Numbered from the stretch's first letter, positions 11,271 to 22,808 are shown. The stretch is DNA of 64,000 nucleotides from Eretmocerus hayati (GCA_029851415.1 CM056743.1:12206727-12270726); one strand, 5' to 3'. Made by a program: numbers and translations. Notes: generated by a model not told the origin, from the sequence alone.

Positions 11271-12101
11271 TGTGATATCTATCTCTATTACCAAGCACCT
11301 ATAGATATTGGGAGGCAAAGATCTTTTTCAATTTTCTCAATATCAACACAAATAATCTTCGAAATTTATGAAAACTATATACGTGAAGGATTTTTTGATC
11401 CTTCTTGTAAATCTGGAAGCATAAAAAAACAAATACTAACTTTGTTTCTGTTTCTCATCCAAGTTCGTATAGACCCTACATTCCTAAAACAATGCAGTTC
11501 AGTCTTGTTCCTACGTTTTATCCACTTATCATTATCAATATTCGTTTCATATCTAGGAACTGACTGCATAGTACGATGAAAGGCTAGAGTGTCAAGTGTA
11601 ATAGTTAAGGCCCTGGTTCTTCAAAGTGTACAGAGTTTCTCAAAAGTTGATCAATTGATGGCAGGATCGGATCGATTGATTATTTATAATTGCAAAAGAA
11701 GAAACAAATATGCACAGCTTGCAATTTCGAGTTGAGTTGCTAACATTTACATTACCTGGATACTCATCCTGCACGAAAGTTCCGACTAGATCAATATCTA
11801 GTCAGAATAAAAACCAAAAGCGTAAAGATTGAAAAATTAAAAATTTTTGGTTTTTGGCATCTTTCTCCAAAATAGAGGCACGTAGAAACTTCATTGTTTG
11901 GGGAATGTGGGCCTAGGGTGTCCATAGATTTTTCAGATTTTTTTCAGATTTTCATCATGTGCCAAATAAAAGTTATCACAAATATCGGTAGTTGACCATG
12001 TCCACTGTAGTGGACAAAATAAGTGAGAAGGTTAAAGCTCTGGCCCAATGAGTACCAATCAGTCAATATCATATACTCTGGTAGGGTGCGCCTATTCTTA
12101 C
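11271..12101. other. No gene seen
   Basis: Upstream region of the C2H2 gene. I looked for terminal inverted repeats that would match sequence below 4629 and found none by eye. No promoter elements could be assigned. Confidence 0.4.
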
Positions 12102-12222
12102 CTTCAAAAATTTTCCTGATCTCTTCATCATCAATAATTAGTTCCAAGTATTCAAGAAATTCACTCCTGCCCAAATTCCGAATTTCATCTTTTGTATATG
12201 GTTTGTAGCTGTCTTCGTCCAT
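12102..12222 (-). CDS. Candidate first exon of an unrecognised gene
   Basis: ATG at 12222 in good context (gccATGGAC) opens a 40-codon acidic segment (MDEDSYKPYTKDEIRNLGRS..., then EFLEYLELIIDDEEIRKIF) ending at a strong donor, G|gtaaga at 12101. The composition predicts helices. No second exon was identified downstream on the minus strand. It could be an upstream exon of the C2H2 gene region or an unrelated relic. Support rests on the ATG context and the donor only. Confidence 0.3.
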
Positions 12223-12733
12223 GGCAAACAAACGACACCGAAGACGCGTACACTTTAACAATTTGTTGTCGACAGCCTGTGAAGAAGCAGGAGCTGTTAT
12301 TACAATCTAAGGCACAAAATCAAATATTCTATCCAATTCAAACTTGGAATGTCATTTGTAATGTGTGATTGAAAAATTATTCTGATGACATTTTTGCGGG
12401 ATCCCCCCCAAAAAAACCCTTCTGAATCAAAGAATCCACGTTTCGATACGTTTTCAAATACAAAATTGTTCAATGAAGTTGTTTACACAAGTTGTCAAGA
12501 AAAAGCTTTCGCGAAGAATTTTCAGCCAGTATGGTTCATGTTTTTCGAATAAATTTTCTACACTGTACATAAAAGCAATAACGAATTGGAAAATCCATGT
12601 TCCTAGTGGCTAAATAAGTTTTCTAGGATGTCCCGTGTAAGATCGAATAGCAACAATCGATGTTTCCGGGGCAAAACCTCCTATTTCTCGAAGGTTTTCA
12701 ATGCACAGTCTCTGATGGACTTCTCGGTCACTA
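12223..12733. other. No gene seen
   Basis: AT-rich sequence with one C7 run (about 12400). No open frame of note. Confidence 0.4.
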
Positions 12734-13629
12734 CACTGAAAAAAATATATGACAGGAACTGCCGAACGCTTCAGTAGGTTCTACTGAAGTTGTCAAGTAG
12801 ACGCAAGCCGCTCGAAATCCGTGGCGTGTTAACGCGATCACGGTGAATTGACTCAATCAAATGGTCTGAAATTTTGTATACACATAGTTTAAGAGCATTG
12901 CTTTCACGTGGTACAAGATTTGTAATGAAAGATAATAATAGAGAAATTAGAAAAATCATACCATTTTCCGATATTTTCATGGGTTTCTTTCCGCGAGGCG
13001 TGATTTTCCACATGCGAGGAAGTTTTTCAGTTTCCAACTACTATAAAACTCAAAGCGAGAAAGTTGTTCGGAATTATCTAAATTATGTTAATTTCAAAGA
13101 TTCACATCGATTGATGCAACAGGAAAACATTTGGAGCACGTTTTGTCTGACGGATACAATTCTGATTTGACGACCCGCGGCGCGTCTCCAAACAATATTC
13201 TCAATAAAATGCTTAGAACTTCTTTGTTATTGCATCAATCGATCTGAATCCTTGAAATTAACATAATTTAGATAGTTGCGAACAACTTTCTCGCTTTGAG
13301 TTTTATAGTAGTTGAAAACTGAAAAACTTCCTCGCATGTGGAAAATCACGCCTCGCGCTGGACTCGCGGAAAGAAACCCATAAAAACATCGAAAAATGGT
13401 ACGATTTTTCTCATTTTTCTGTTATTGTTCTTCATAGCAAATCTTTCACCACGTGAAAGCAATGGTCTTCAACCATGTGTATACAAAAATTCAGACCATT
13501 TTATTGAGTCAATTCACCGTGATCGCGTTAACACGCCGCGGATTTCGAGCGGCTTGCGTCTACTTACTTGACAACTTCAGTAGAACCTACTGAAGCGTTC
13601 GGCAGTTCCTGTCGTATATTTTTTTAGTG
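12734..13629. mobile_element. Palindromic MITE, 896 bp, TA target duplication; relative of 7928-9217
   Basis: Ends CACTGAAAAAAATATATGAC and near-complement, flanked by TA at 12732-12733 and 13630-13631, which fits Tc1/mariner. The inner ~400 bp of each arm and the ~100-bp centre are clearly homologous to the MITE at 7928-9217 (shared words actataaaactcaaagcgag and acaatattctcaataaaa). The outer ~130 bp of each arm is different and contains its own small hairpin (cttcagtaggttctactgaa). No coding capacity. Confidence 0.87.
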
Positions 13630-13631
13630 TA

Positions 13632-14735
13632 TATATGTATACACACACACGGCTACACTATACATATAAAGCTATAGGTGTAGCTATATATATACACTAT
13701 CGCAGAGAGAAACAGTACATTAATTTATTTCAAAAAAACAAGTGGTTCCCGTCCGAAAACATCAATTGTTGCTAATGGATCTTACACACAACATCCTAGG
13801 AAATCGCTTTAGCGACTCGGAACATGAATTTATCGATTTGTTGTTGCTTTTGTTCAACATCGAAAATCGTAAAATCCGTGTTTTGAGCGCACACAGTTTG
13901 AGAACGATGACTTTTCGCGAGAAAGAAGTGTAGAAGTAGCCTCCGAACGAGATCCTGAAGCCACTGGCGAAAAACCCGAAGTAAGATTTGGGTTTTCCTA
14001 AAAAAACTCCGACAAAATGTTTCAACTAGCACTTGGCACTTGATACATTGATGAGATCGCAAAGCGTGGAAGTACTTGCATATTCATATACTGAAACTAT
14101 TCGAGAAAGCTACATCAAAATAGATTCAAGCCCCTCGTGTGATCCTCTAAGTCTTTAAATCTGGAGTAATTAGAAGACTTACCGATATTCAGCGCTCCTT
14201 GTGAATTGTGGTTACAACGGTCCAGGAACTTCCAGCTTTCGAATTTTCACTCACTCAAGACAAAGAGACACCATGAGCTGACACTTGAGATGCTTACAGT
14301 TGCTTACAGTAGCGGGTACTGCAGCTCATCACCAGGCACTACTGACTAATGAGTGGGGATACCAGGACTGTCAGCACCCGACAGTTCCGTGAGTGAAGCG
14401 GGGGAGAGATGAGGGAACGGTACACGAGTTCCCGCCATCAGAGACCCTCAAGAGGGTCTCTACCCGCCATCCAACTCACGGTTCCCGCGCGCTTGACGCG
14501 CTTGCGTATTCATTCATTGTTACGCTTCCTTAAGCTGCTTTATCGACATGAGTGCCCAGCAACTCATTCAATAAGTCCGACTGAGTCTAGCGTCGGTTGA
14601 CTTGTGCCCGAGACCGATTGTCACTTATTCCAGCGTGGTATATCTCTTATATATTAAGTTAACTGTCTGTCACTCTTTCAATAAGTGATTTTTCTACTTA
14701 TTGATTTTTACAGAGTGGTACTTCTCCAATTGAAT
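13632..14735. other. Mostly unassigned; inverted copy of the 77-bp repeat family at 14570-14712
   Basis: Starts with a (TA/CA)-rich stretch (13632-13700). A perfect short hairpin (agagaccctc...gagggtctct) lies at about 14441-14462. The segment 14570-14712 matches the repeat at 1985-2380 in inverted orientation and ends just before the tail of element A. Open frames at 13742-14062 have no domain. Confidence 0.45.
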
Positions 14736-14758
14736 TAGATAGATAGATAGATAGATAT
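14736..14758 (-). repeat. Tetranucleotide (ATCT)n 3' tail of element A
   Basis: On the plus strand this reads (TAGA)n immediately next to the element's 3' UTR. CR1/L2-like LINEs often end in short tandem repeats instead of poly(A). Confidence 0.85.
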
Positions 14759-15026
14759 CAATTTATTGGAGTCGTGGGGTAGGACCCCGTCAGACTCTGA
14801 AAGAAATTACAGTTGTGAGTTACAATAAGTAATAAAATAAGACGAATTTCATTAGGTATTTGTATTGTGGCGCATTTAGCTTGAGATCTAAGGTGACTTG
14901 GATACATTGTTTAAAAGAATGAAAAAGTGAAAAAGTTTCAGCAAAAGCACGTGCAGCGATGTAGGCCAAAGGGAAATAATGGAACAAACTAATGAAAATA
15001 CTTATGATTATAATTATAGTTCATAG

Positions 15027-18000
15027 CTATAATTCTAATTCAAGGGTCCCTGCTAAGAGTGGGGGTACCAAGGGTACATTAGAGCTACGTGATTTATCGG
15101 TCCATTCGATTTTGTCTTTGTTGAATAAATATTCAAATAGTCTATTTTTGAAGAGGTCGAACGAACTAGGACTGAGATCTATTGGGGAGAGCTTGTTAAG
15201 CAACTTGGAGGCTACGATGGTGAATGATTTGTTTCGAGCTTCGGTACGAGGCGTGGAGTAGGTGAGCAGATCAGTTGATCGTAATGTGTAAGCTTGGTCC
15301 TCGGGTTTAAGCTGAAACAGGGAGAATAGATGTTCGGGTTCGCGAGTGGATAGGATTTTGAAAGCCATGGTGCCAACCAAATAGCGTCTGCGCCTTTTGG
15401 CAGAAAGCCAGCCAAGCGAAAGCCGGAAAGGGCTTACGTGGTCTCTCCAAGGTATTGTGCCGAAGATGAATCGAATACAAGAGTTCTGGAGCCGCTGCAA
15501 TTTCTGTTTTTGGCCCTCTTTAAGATGGTAGTATACAGTGGAGGCATAGTCAAGGTATGGAAGGGCCAGACTTTGAATGAGGTTCTGCTTGAGTGAGCGG
15601 GTGAGCGCGTGCCGATAGACTCTGAGAGTGCGAAGGGCAGCGTGAACGCAGCGGGCAATGGAATTGACTTGCATGTCCCAGTCTAATTCTGGCGAGATGT
15701 GAACGCCAAGGTTCCTTATAGACAAGGAGTAGGGGATGGGTTTCCCAGATATTTCAGTACGGGTAAGTGTGCCTAGGTCTACGGTCGAAAGATTCTTTTT
15801 ACTACCGAGGATCATGATCGTAGTTTTGTCAGGATTGAGTTTGAGGTCATTGTCAGAGGCCCACTTTACAATGGCGTTGGCGTCGTCGTTGATTAGTTTT
15901 ATGCAGGATTCTATATCTTTCGGAGGGCAGTGAAGATAAATTTGGGTGTCATCAGCGTAGATAACGTGTTGAGAATTTCTCAGGACCTTAGGGAGGTCGT
16001 TGATGTAGATTATGAATAGAAGCGGACCAAGACAACTACCCTGTGGAACGCCAGTTGAGAGCGGGAGCCAGTTAGAGTGATGTCCATCATCACCGCGCAC
16101 GGCTTGAGAGCGGTCACGCAAGTAACTTGCGATCCAGCGAATAACCCTATCGCAGCATCCGATGCTGCGGAGCTTGTGGAGCAGCTTCGCGTGGGATATC
16201 GTATCGAAAGCTTTAGAGAAATCGAACGAGATTAGTACAGTGAGCATCTTTTGCTCGATTGCTGCTCGCGTATTTTCTAGGATTCCGTGAAGTGCGGTTT
16301 GAGTGGAGTGCCCAGGTCGAAAGCCATTCTGTCGTTGGTCGAGCAGATTGTTAACTGAAAGGTGGGTAAGGAGTTGATCATACACGAGACGCTCAAGCAA
16401 TTTAGAAGGTTCCGAAAGCTGTGCGATGGGCCTAGTTTCGGACATACTAGTGATAGCGGGTTTTTTCGACAAAGGGATGACCGAAGCTCGCTTCCATGAC
16501 GTAGGAAAGTGACCTGTTGCAAGGGACTCATTGAACAGTTGAGTATAGTAAGGGGCGACAGCAGGGAAGGCTGCACCAAGCATCCCGGAGGAGAGTCCAT
16601 CTTCGCCGATACCATGCGAGTTACTGGAGCGTTGCACACGAATGACGTCTTCGATGGAGACTGGAGCAAAGTCGAAGGAAGGGATCTCAGATGGCAGTGG
16701 TGTATTGCACGCACTCTGGATATCAGCGTCTGCAAGTGGGGGAGCTTTAGAAGCAACCGAGGCAAAGTGTGAATTCAGCGAGCTAGCTGAAAAAACCGTC
16801 AACGGAGAGGGAAGGCGCCGATTTGACAGTCCAAGCTTGCGAAGTTCTTGCCATTTCAGTTTCGGGTTAGGGGCAGTATGTAGACGATCTGAGATGACTT
16901 TGTTTTTGTTTGAGTCCAGTTGATTTTTTATATCGCGACGTAGCGTTTTGAATCTCTCGTAATCTGCAATTGATTGAGAACGTTGAGCTCTGGCGTATAG
17001 TTTGTCACGCTGCTGCATTTGGCGTTTGATATCGGCTGTCACCCAGGGTTTGTTTCTAGTAGAGGATGCCGTTAGAGTTTTTAAGGGTGCCAGCTGGTCA
17101 AACGCCTATAAAGTAGCATTACGGAGGTGGAAAGTTTTTGAGTCGATATCGGTAGCCGAAAAATCGGAAAAAACAGGGTCACTAAGATCTATCAAGTTAC
17201 TTCTAGAGGGAATATTTACAGTATTTACAGTATTTACAGAGTTGAAAGTATTTACAGAATTTACACTGTGATAGCCGCACGTATCAGAGGGGTCTGGAGA
17301 GCAAGCAGGAGTATTAAGAGGGAAAATGTCCGGATCAATATTTCCTACAATGGTGTTATGAAGAACGTCTAATTCGAGATTGGCTAAACACCTCGAGACG
17401 AATTTTCTAGAGAGAGGGGGATCAACTGCAATGGAATATTCAATCACAATAAAGTCGTGTCCTCCTGCGAAAGGAGCTGATGACTGTTGGTATTTGAGCA
17501 TGGCTGAGAGATTCTTCACAATGAATAGATCGAGACAGGAATGGTGTGAACTTTGATCTGTACTATAGAATACATGATGGGTGGGGTTGGTACTGACCAG
17601 ATTGAGCAGGTGAGTTTCAATCAAACTATTAAATGCCCTGGACGTGGCGGAGTTTACAGCCATGTTTATATTAAAATCTCCCGTGATGATTACATGAGAA
17701 TATGAAGGCAAATAGTTCGAAATTACTTCGAAAAAGTCGTCAAGTCCAGAAGCTAGGGGTCTACGGTACACTACAGAGAACAGCAGTTTCATTTTACCAG
17801 ACTTTATTTCAAGTATAATGTACTCGGGTTCATTACAAAATTGTTGATCAGAAAAAGCAAGTAATTTAGCACCAAAGTCAGACCGAATATACAAGCCGAG
17901 ACCGCCACCTTCTTTGCCTATCCTGTCGTGGCGATGGAAAGTGTAGCCATCGAGTGAATAAGGCTGTGAGGAATCGAGGGGTTTGAGGAAAGTTTCGGTG

Positions 18001-18152
18001 ATTGCAATAATATCATGATGTTTCGTAGTCGCTTGATGCTCTAGTAAATTAAAATTTGTCTCTAATCTGTTTATATTGATATGACCGACTGTTAGGGTGG
18101 GGTTGGATTGTGAAAACTGAGAAGAAAAACGTGTCTCCAGACCAGCGCGTCC
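15027..18152 (-). pseudogene. Element A ORF2: endonuclease + reverse transcriptase, one in-frame TAG
   Basis: The ORF2 frame opens directly after the ORF1 stop and has no AUG before the endonuclease core. The AP-endonuclease domain (about residues 20-250) shows ITETFL, EGGGLGLYI, VVYRRP, ITGDFNIN, SCLDLFIV and GGHDFIVIEYS. A TAG at 17108-17106 follows RNATL, and the same frame resumes and reaches NKPWVTADIKR at 17042. The reverse transcriptase shows RPIAQLSEPSKLLERL, QNGFRPGHSTQTAL, FDFSKAFDT, GVPQGSCLGPLLF and the catalytic YADD. Length is about 1040 codons, usual for the group. It would nick genomic DNA and copy the element RNA at the target. The single stop makes this copy probably dead. 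Confidence 0.93.
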
Positions 18153-19346
18153 TCATTCGACCATATGTTCGGTTGTAGGAGGTTCAGCTACAGGGCGTAA
18201 GCATGGCAAATCATTGAGATCGGCACTAGATAGAATCGGTATGAGTGGAGAATTGTGCGTTTGTCTCATATAAACGGCTAGCCCCCGTTGTACAGGTCTA
18301 GCGTAGCCCAAGGTAGTTGATTTCTGTAGAGCCTCGCGGAGCAAACGGTAAACAGGGCCAGGAAGAACAGGCGAAAGATAAATTTTCTTATCCCCACCAG
18401 AGCCATAGATGGATTGCGCAGTGTGGTCTCGCAGTTTACCTCCGCTCATTTGAATTGTGTCGCGGACGGCAGCAGACGCATATTTGACGACAAATGTGAT
18501 AAAATCATCAGATGTAGCGGGCTGTTGAGACCCGGTTGCCGCGCCAGCTGATGGATCTTGGATGGTAGCAGTAGCTGCTTTGCGAGGTTGCCATAATCGG
18601 CATTGGAAGATGAAATTATCGGCCTCAGGGCAGGCAAGGGCCCTGTGCATAAGTTTGGCTGCGTCGATGAGTTTAGTGCTGAAAGCGACTGGAATTCCAC
18701 TAAATTTTATCTCATAGGTATCCGTGAGAGAGCGCGTGTTAACTATTTCAGATCTACATTCTTTGCGTAGGGTCTGTACTGCCTGTGTTTGAGCAACATG
18801 AGTCTCGTTGACTTTGACTGTGAGAGCTGTCATCTCGGTCCGTAATTCGTCTACGCCCTCGCGTGTGGCTGTCATGAGATCTGCATAAAGCGCTTTGATG
18901 TATGGTGGTGTAGACGAATCATCTGCGAATGTTGCGAAGGAGTTGGCTTTCGAATTGGCCATTGTGGGAATCCGAATTTGGGAAGATGCAGGTGCTTCGT
19001 GATAAATAGACAGCGAGCAGTGCGATTTGTGTGAAGGCTCGAGATCTGCCGATGGAGGAGATGAACGCGGCCGCTTGGAGATGGGAGTTTTACACGCGGG
19101 GCTAGCAAATTCCGAGCGAGCGAGAGAATTTGTCGAGCTAGCAGACAACAGAGGATCAGTCTTCGCGGCAAGCGATGTGAGACAGATATAGCAATGGAAT
19201 TTGATAGCTGTCGCGGCGGGTGGTGACTCTAAACAAGCTAGATGAAATAAGGCCGAACACTGCACGCACTGAACAGACTTTTCGGTACGCTTCACTGCAA
19301 TATTACACTTTGGACATAATATGCGCAAATTGTTACTGCTTAACAT
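18153..19346 (-). CDS. Element A ORF1: PHD-like zinc finger and coiled-coil RNA-binding protein
   Basis: ATG at 19346 (MLSSNNLRILCPKCN), 397 residues. An N-terminal PHD-type finger (CPKC, CVQC, HLAC, CYIC) spans residues ~10-55. A Ser/Pro-rich linker follows, then a short coiled coil (~155-205) and a C-terminal domain with KIYLSPVLPGPVYRLLREA and GYARPVQRGLAVYMRQ, which resembles the conserved end of LINE ORF1 proteins (nucleic-acid chaperone role). The stop is TGA (18155-18153, context GAA TGA GGA), and ORF2 continues in the same frame. The frame is intact. Confidence 0.9.
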   Translation of the reverse strand: MLSSNNLRILCPKCNIAVKRTEKSVQCVQCSALFHLACLESPPAATAIKFHCYICLTSLAAKTDPLLSASSTNSLARSEFASPACKTPISKRPRSSPPSADLEPSHKSHCSLSIYHEAPASSQIRIPTMANSKANSFATFADDSSTPPYIKALYADLMTATREGVDELRTEMTALTVKVNETHVAQTQAVQTLRKECRSEIVNTRSLTDTYEIKFSGIPVAFSTKLIDAAKLMHRALACPEADNFIFQCRLWQPRKAATATIQDPSAGAATGSQQPATSDDFITFVVKYASAAVRDTIQMSGGKLRDHTAQSIYGSGGDKKIYLSPVLPGPVYRLLREALQKSTTLGYARPVQRGLAVYMRQTHNSPLIPILSSADLNDLPCLRPVAEPPTTEHMVE

Positions 19347-19630
19347 AATAGTTTCGCTCAGACATCACATCACTGTACATTACGGAACGATCAGCTGATC
19401 TGCAAGTTGCTGGTGTTTGCAGTAGAGACACTGTAGTATAAGTAGAGCGTGGCCTGGGCCAGCTGTTCGCTGTGGCTGCGCAGACTCGTTGTTAGGCGAG
19501 GCAAGCAGGACAGAAGCTGATGGAGGCGAGCAGACGACGAGAGGTGTGTTTGAGGTAGCTCGTGCCGTGACGGTCACAATGCGTGCTGATGACGAGCACG
19601 AACGTTCGGAGCAGGCGGCCTCGTGAACAA
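19347..19630 (-). promoter_or_regulatory. Presumed 5' UTR / internal promoter region of element A
   Basis: GC-richer than its surroundings and lacking long frames on the element strand. LINEs normally carry an internal promoter here; no specific core motif could be assigned. The upstream border is approximate. Confidence 0.45.
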
Positions 19631-19649
19631 TTAACCTCAAAATTTGCAG

Positions 19650-22600
19650 GAGAATCGGCCACCCTGGCTCGAGGATAGCGAGCCCGACTGTGTATGCTCG
19701 CAGGATATGAGCCAGCAGGTGTTCCGATTTCCTGTGAACAGTTTTCTCAAGCACAGAATGCGAAAAAATATTAGCAAACACTTTCACAGCAGGAGCGATA
19801 TTAAAGTCGACTATTCGATACTTACAGCGCCACCCCAATCCGATAATAACGATGAGATGAATACTACAATAACTATTCCAAAAGCAAGTGCGGACAATTA
19901 TTCGACAATGGAGGTGCGTTCTCCAGAAAAATCAGATGCATCTGCTTCAGATGATGAGACACCCAACGACCCTGCTACCTCAAAGTTAACTGCTACTGTG
20001 TCGACCGATACCATTACAATCTCCACTTACGAAGCTGGTGACGAAGAAGATGATCCTCGAGAAATGCGAGAAGGTGACGAGGAAGCTGCTGCTCTGGAAG
20101 CTATTGCTCAGCAAGCCACACAACAAGAAGCTGCTGATCAAGAAGCTGCTGCCCAAGCAGCCACCGCACGAGCTGCAGCTCGGGAAGCTGCTGAGCAAGC
20201 CGCTTTGCGACAAATCGCTGATCAAGAAGCTGCCGCCCAAGCAGCCGCCGCACGAGCTGCAGCTCAGGAAGCTGCTGAGCAAGCCGCTTTGCAACAAATC
20301 GCTGATCAAGAAGCTGCCGCCCAAGCAGCCGCCGCACAAGCTGCAGCTCAAGAAGCTGCTTTGCGAGAAGCTGCTGATCTACAAGCTCTTGCGCAGGCAG
20401 CCGCCGCGCGGGCTGCTGAAGCTCAAGCTGCAGCGCAAGAAGCCGCCGCGCGAGCTGCTGAAGCTCAGGCTGCTGCCACTCCAGTCAATAATAGGCAAGC
20501 TGGGGATGGACAGGTCCCTCTACCAGTGCCAAATGCTGCTGACCTTGAAGAGACGCGCAGCAGGGCCCAATGTTCGGGGTTTACAATCCCGCCGTTGATT
20601 TTCCAGAGAATATGGCAGAGCTACCAGATGGATACGGAATACTCCGTCAGGATACTGGTGGTAGGTATCAGTTGATGATTTGAAGTTTTTCTCTTGTTGG
20701 TTAAGTGGAGGAAAACCAATAATTAAGAAGTCTAGCCTGGGAAATTATCGGGGCTGAGAATCTTCCTATTTATTTTCATTTTCTCAATCTAAAAACGATG
20801 CAGTAGTCGGTTTCTCCTAGAAAAAACTATAGACCATATTCATTCCCTGGTTCGCACCCCCTCAGTTGGGTCGCCAAATCCATACGACATTTTGCCTAAA
20901 ATCATGGAAAGTACTCCTAATAGACCGACTGATCGAATTCCATAAGACTGGATACATTATTTTGAATCAAAATTCTGAATGTCTTCTTTAAAATGACTCA
21001 GAAATTGGAAAAACGGTTATTTCAGAAAACCACAAGGATAGATTCTCGTTTCGATTGAGAAATTGGATCGAAATAGTAATCAAAAGTTTGCAAAAATGGG
21101 ATTCTTTCAAAGAAATAGACATATACATGATTTTACGATTTTCTGATATTTTTAATTGACTCCTGCAGGTTTAGTTCACTGGTTCAATGCAATTTCGTAA
21201 TCCAAACAAAAAGGTTTTCTTGTCATTTTACGAAATGATCGATATTTTCCGAGTATAAGGCATCTTCGTGAAAAAGGTCAACATTTTGACCCAAAAATAT
21301 GTATCCAGTCTCACGGAATTTCATGAATCGATCTGCATACTTTTTCGATAACTTTTCATTATATTTAAGAAAATTTCGCACCAATTTGGCGATCCGACGG
21401 AATTGGCGCAAACCAGACAATGATCATGGTCTGAAAATTTTCTTTCTGAAAAACCGACCACGCCATCGTTCTCAGATCGGAGAAACCCGTATAAATATCG
21501 ATGTTCAGTTTTCCATAATTTTTTTCCGCCGGACTTCAAAATTTGAGATTTCCTCCTCCTTTATGTTGGATCATTTACAGTGAACAACCACTGGACACAT
21601 TAGTCCTGGGTTTAACAGTAATAATTTCGATGTTGACTAGACTTTGATTTCAATTAAATATTTCAGGGAATGTCCGACGAATGCCGAGAAATCGTCAAAG
21701 GCTCATTTTCAATACATTACTGCGCTATCACCACGAAGGAGGCGCTGGATACAATGATAGGCTCAGACGTTTCAGAGAAGAAACACCTGGACAAGTACGT
21801 GTAATTCGTGTTCTTTTGTGCGCGAAGAATAATTTCCCACTGTTGAGAGAAAGTGTGATACTTACCATGAACTATTTTCAGAAATATTTGGGCCTTGGCA
21901 AATCAGTACCACAAATGCGCTGGTCCATCACTATGATGAAAAATGGGGGTGATTTTGTATGGGATGCCAGCACGTTTCTGTGGTCCAAACATGAACGATT
22001 GAACATGTCGTTTGACCCTGCATCCATGGGGAATCAATCTCCATGATCGCTCACCAGCTAGGCCTATAGACAGAGATCGTCTCATGCTTTTACTGAGTGA
22101 GTTTTTCGATTTTTCTATAATGAGTTGAACATATGAGTAAAAAAATCGTTATCTCTCCGGATTACTGTCGTGTTCGATCCTACCGAGATTTTTTCACATT
22201 ACAGTTGATATTTATGCTCTGTAAACATCTTGGAATACGTAAAGTTTCATCACTGATGTACGGGTATCTTTGTCAGTTCTCGTGGATCATGGTATAACTG
22301 TTCTGATTTTGAAGACTTTCAATATTTTTCGAGAAATATTCAAAATCAGGTTATTAGGTAATTAATTCTACAAAATATGCTCAATTATTTGCAATCTCCA
22401 AGGTGCTTCTTTTTATGGCAAAATTCGGTATTATAGTTATTTGAATGTATCAACTTGAGTCTCCTCAAGAATTTGAAATTATTATGAAAAGGATATTTAA
22501 TGAATGGTATCGAATTTATCATATTACAGGTTTGGTACACGACAAACAGTTTTCCCAGAATTCTGGAATACCAGTAGCGGAAAGAGTAAGACAGTTGTCT

Positions 22601-22693
22601 CGTTCGATCTCACTGTTCTCGAAAGAACTCTCGAAGAGAAGAACAGAAGTGTACGACAGCACTGTCCGTGTCCGACGACGACTCAACCTCTGA
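19650..22693 (+). CDS. Unrecognised multi-exon gene with alanine-rich 28-residue repeats; possible frameshift
   Basis: Exon 1 follows a tttgcag acceptor (about 19649); the first in-frame ATG is at 19707. It encodes a Ser/Thr/acidic region, then about 120 residues of Ala/Gln/Glu repeat (helical, coiled-coil-like), then a proline-containing tail. Between about 20548 and 20565 coding character switches frame: the new frame reads QQGPMFGVYNPAVDF and ends at a donor (GGTG|gtaggt). That donor joins in phase to exon 21667-21795 (NVRRMPRNRQRLIFN), followed by a GT-AG intron (21796-21881) and exon 21882 onward (KYLGLGKSVPQMRW). A later exon starts after tattacag (22530) and stops at 22693 (VRVRRRLNL). 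The clean splice phases in the second frame suggest a real protein with an indel, or an unrecognised small intron, in exon 1. Exon 3's end is unresolved. Function unknown. Confidence 0.5.
20101..20480 (+). repeat. 84-bp coding tandem repeat (28 residues, Ala/Gln/Glu-rich)
   Basis: gaagctgct anchors at 20184, 20268 and 20352 give an 84-base period inside the reading frame, with degenerate copies on both sides. Translated units read like EAAEQAALRQIADQEAAAQ. All three forward frames and the minus strand are open over the repeat, which generates spurious overlapping frames. Confidence 0.85.
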
Positions 22694-22802
22694 ATTATTC
22701 TCCAGATTGCTCATTTATTTTCTTCTTCGATGTTCACGTGCTGTATATTGCCCGAATTCAATCTTTGTCTTGAATGTAATCAATATAGCTGAAGAATGTA
22801 TC

Positions 22803-22808
22803 AATAAA
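22803..22808 (+). terminator. Poly(A) signal AATAAA downstream of the alanine-rich gene
   Basis: AATAAA sits 110 bases after the stop at 22693, in a sensible position for the 3' end of that gene. The hexamer is common in AT-rich DNA, so support is positional only. Confidence 0.4.

Larger units (their letters stand above)
14736..19630 (-). mobile_element. Non-LTR retrotransposon A, near complete (CR1/Jockey group)
   Basis: Order on the minus strand: GC-richer 5' UTR (19630-19347), ORF1 (19346-18153), ORF2 (18152-15027), 3' UTR ending aataaattgata, and an (ATCT)n tail at 14758-14736. The right-hand limit is inferred from a change in base composition near 19630 and is uncertain by tens of bases. 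No exact target duplication was found. The coding part has only one obvious lesion (TAG in ORF2), so the insertion is young. Confidence 0.88.

Noticed and set aside
14441..14462. Rho-independent terminator-like hairpin
   Set aside because: A perfect stem without a U-run, in a eukaryotic genome with no upstream gene.
19986..20598. Leu/Lys-rich plus frame and Ser/Gly/Cys-rich minus frames over the alanine repeat
   Set aside because: Alternative-frame readings of the 84-bp repeat; only the Ala/Gln/Glu frame has protein-like flanks.
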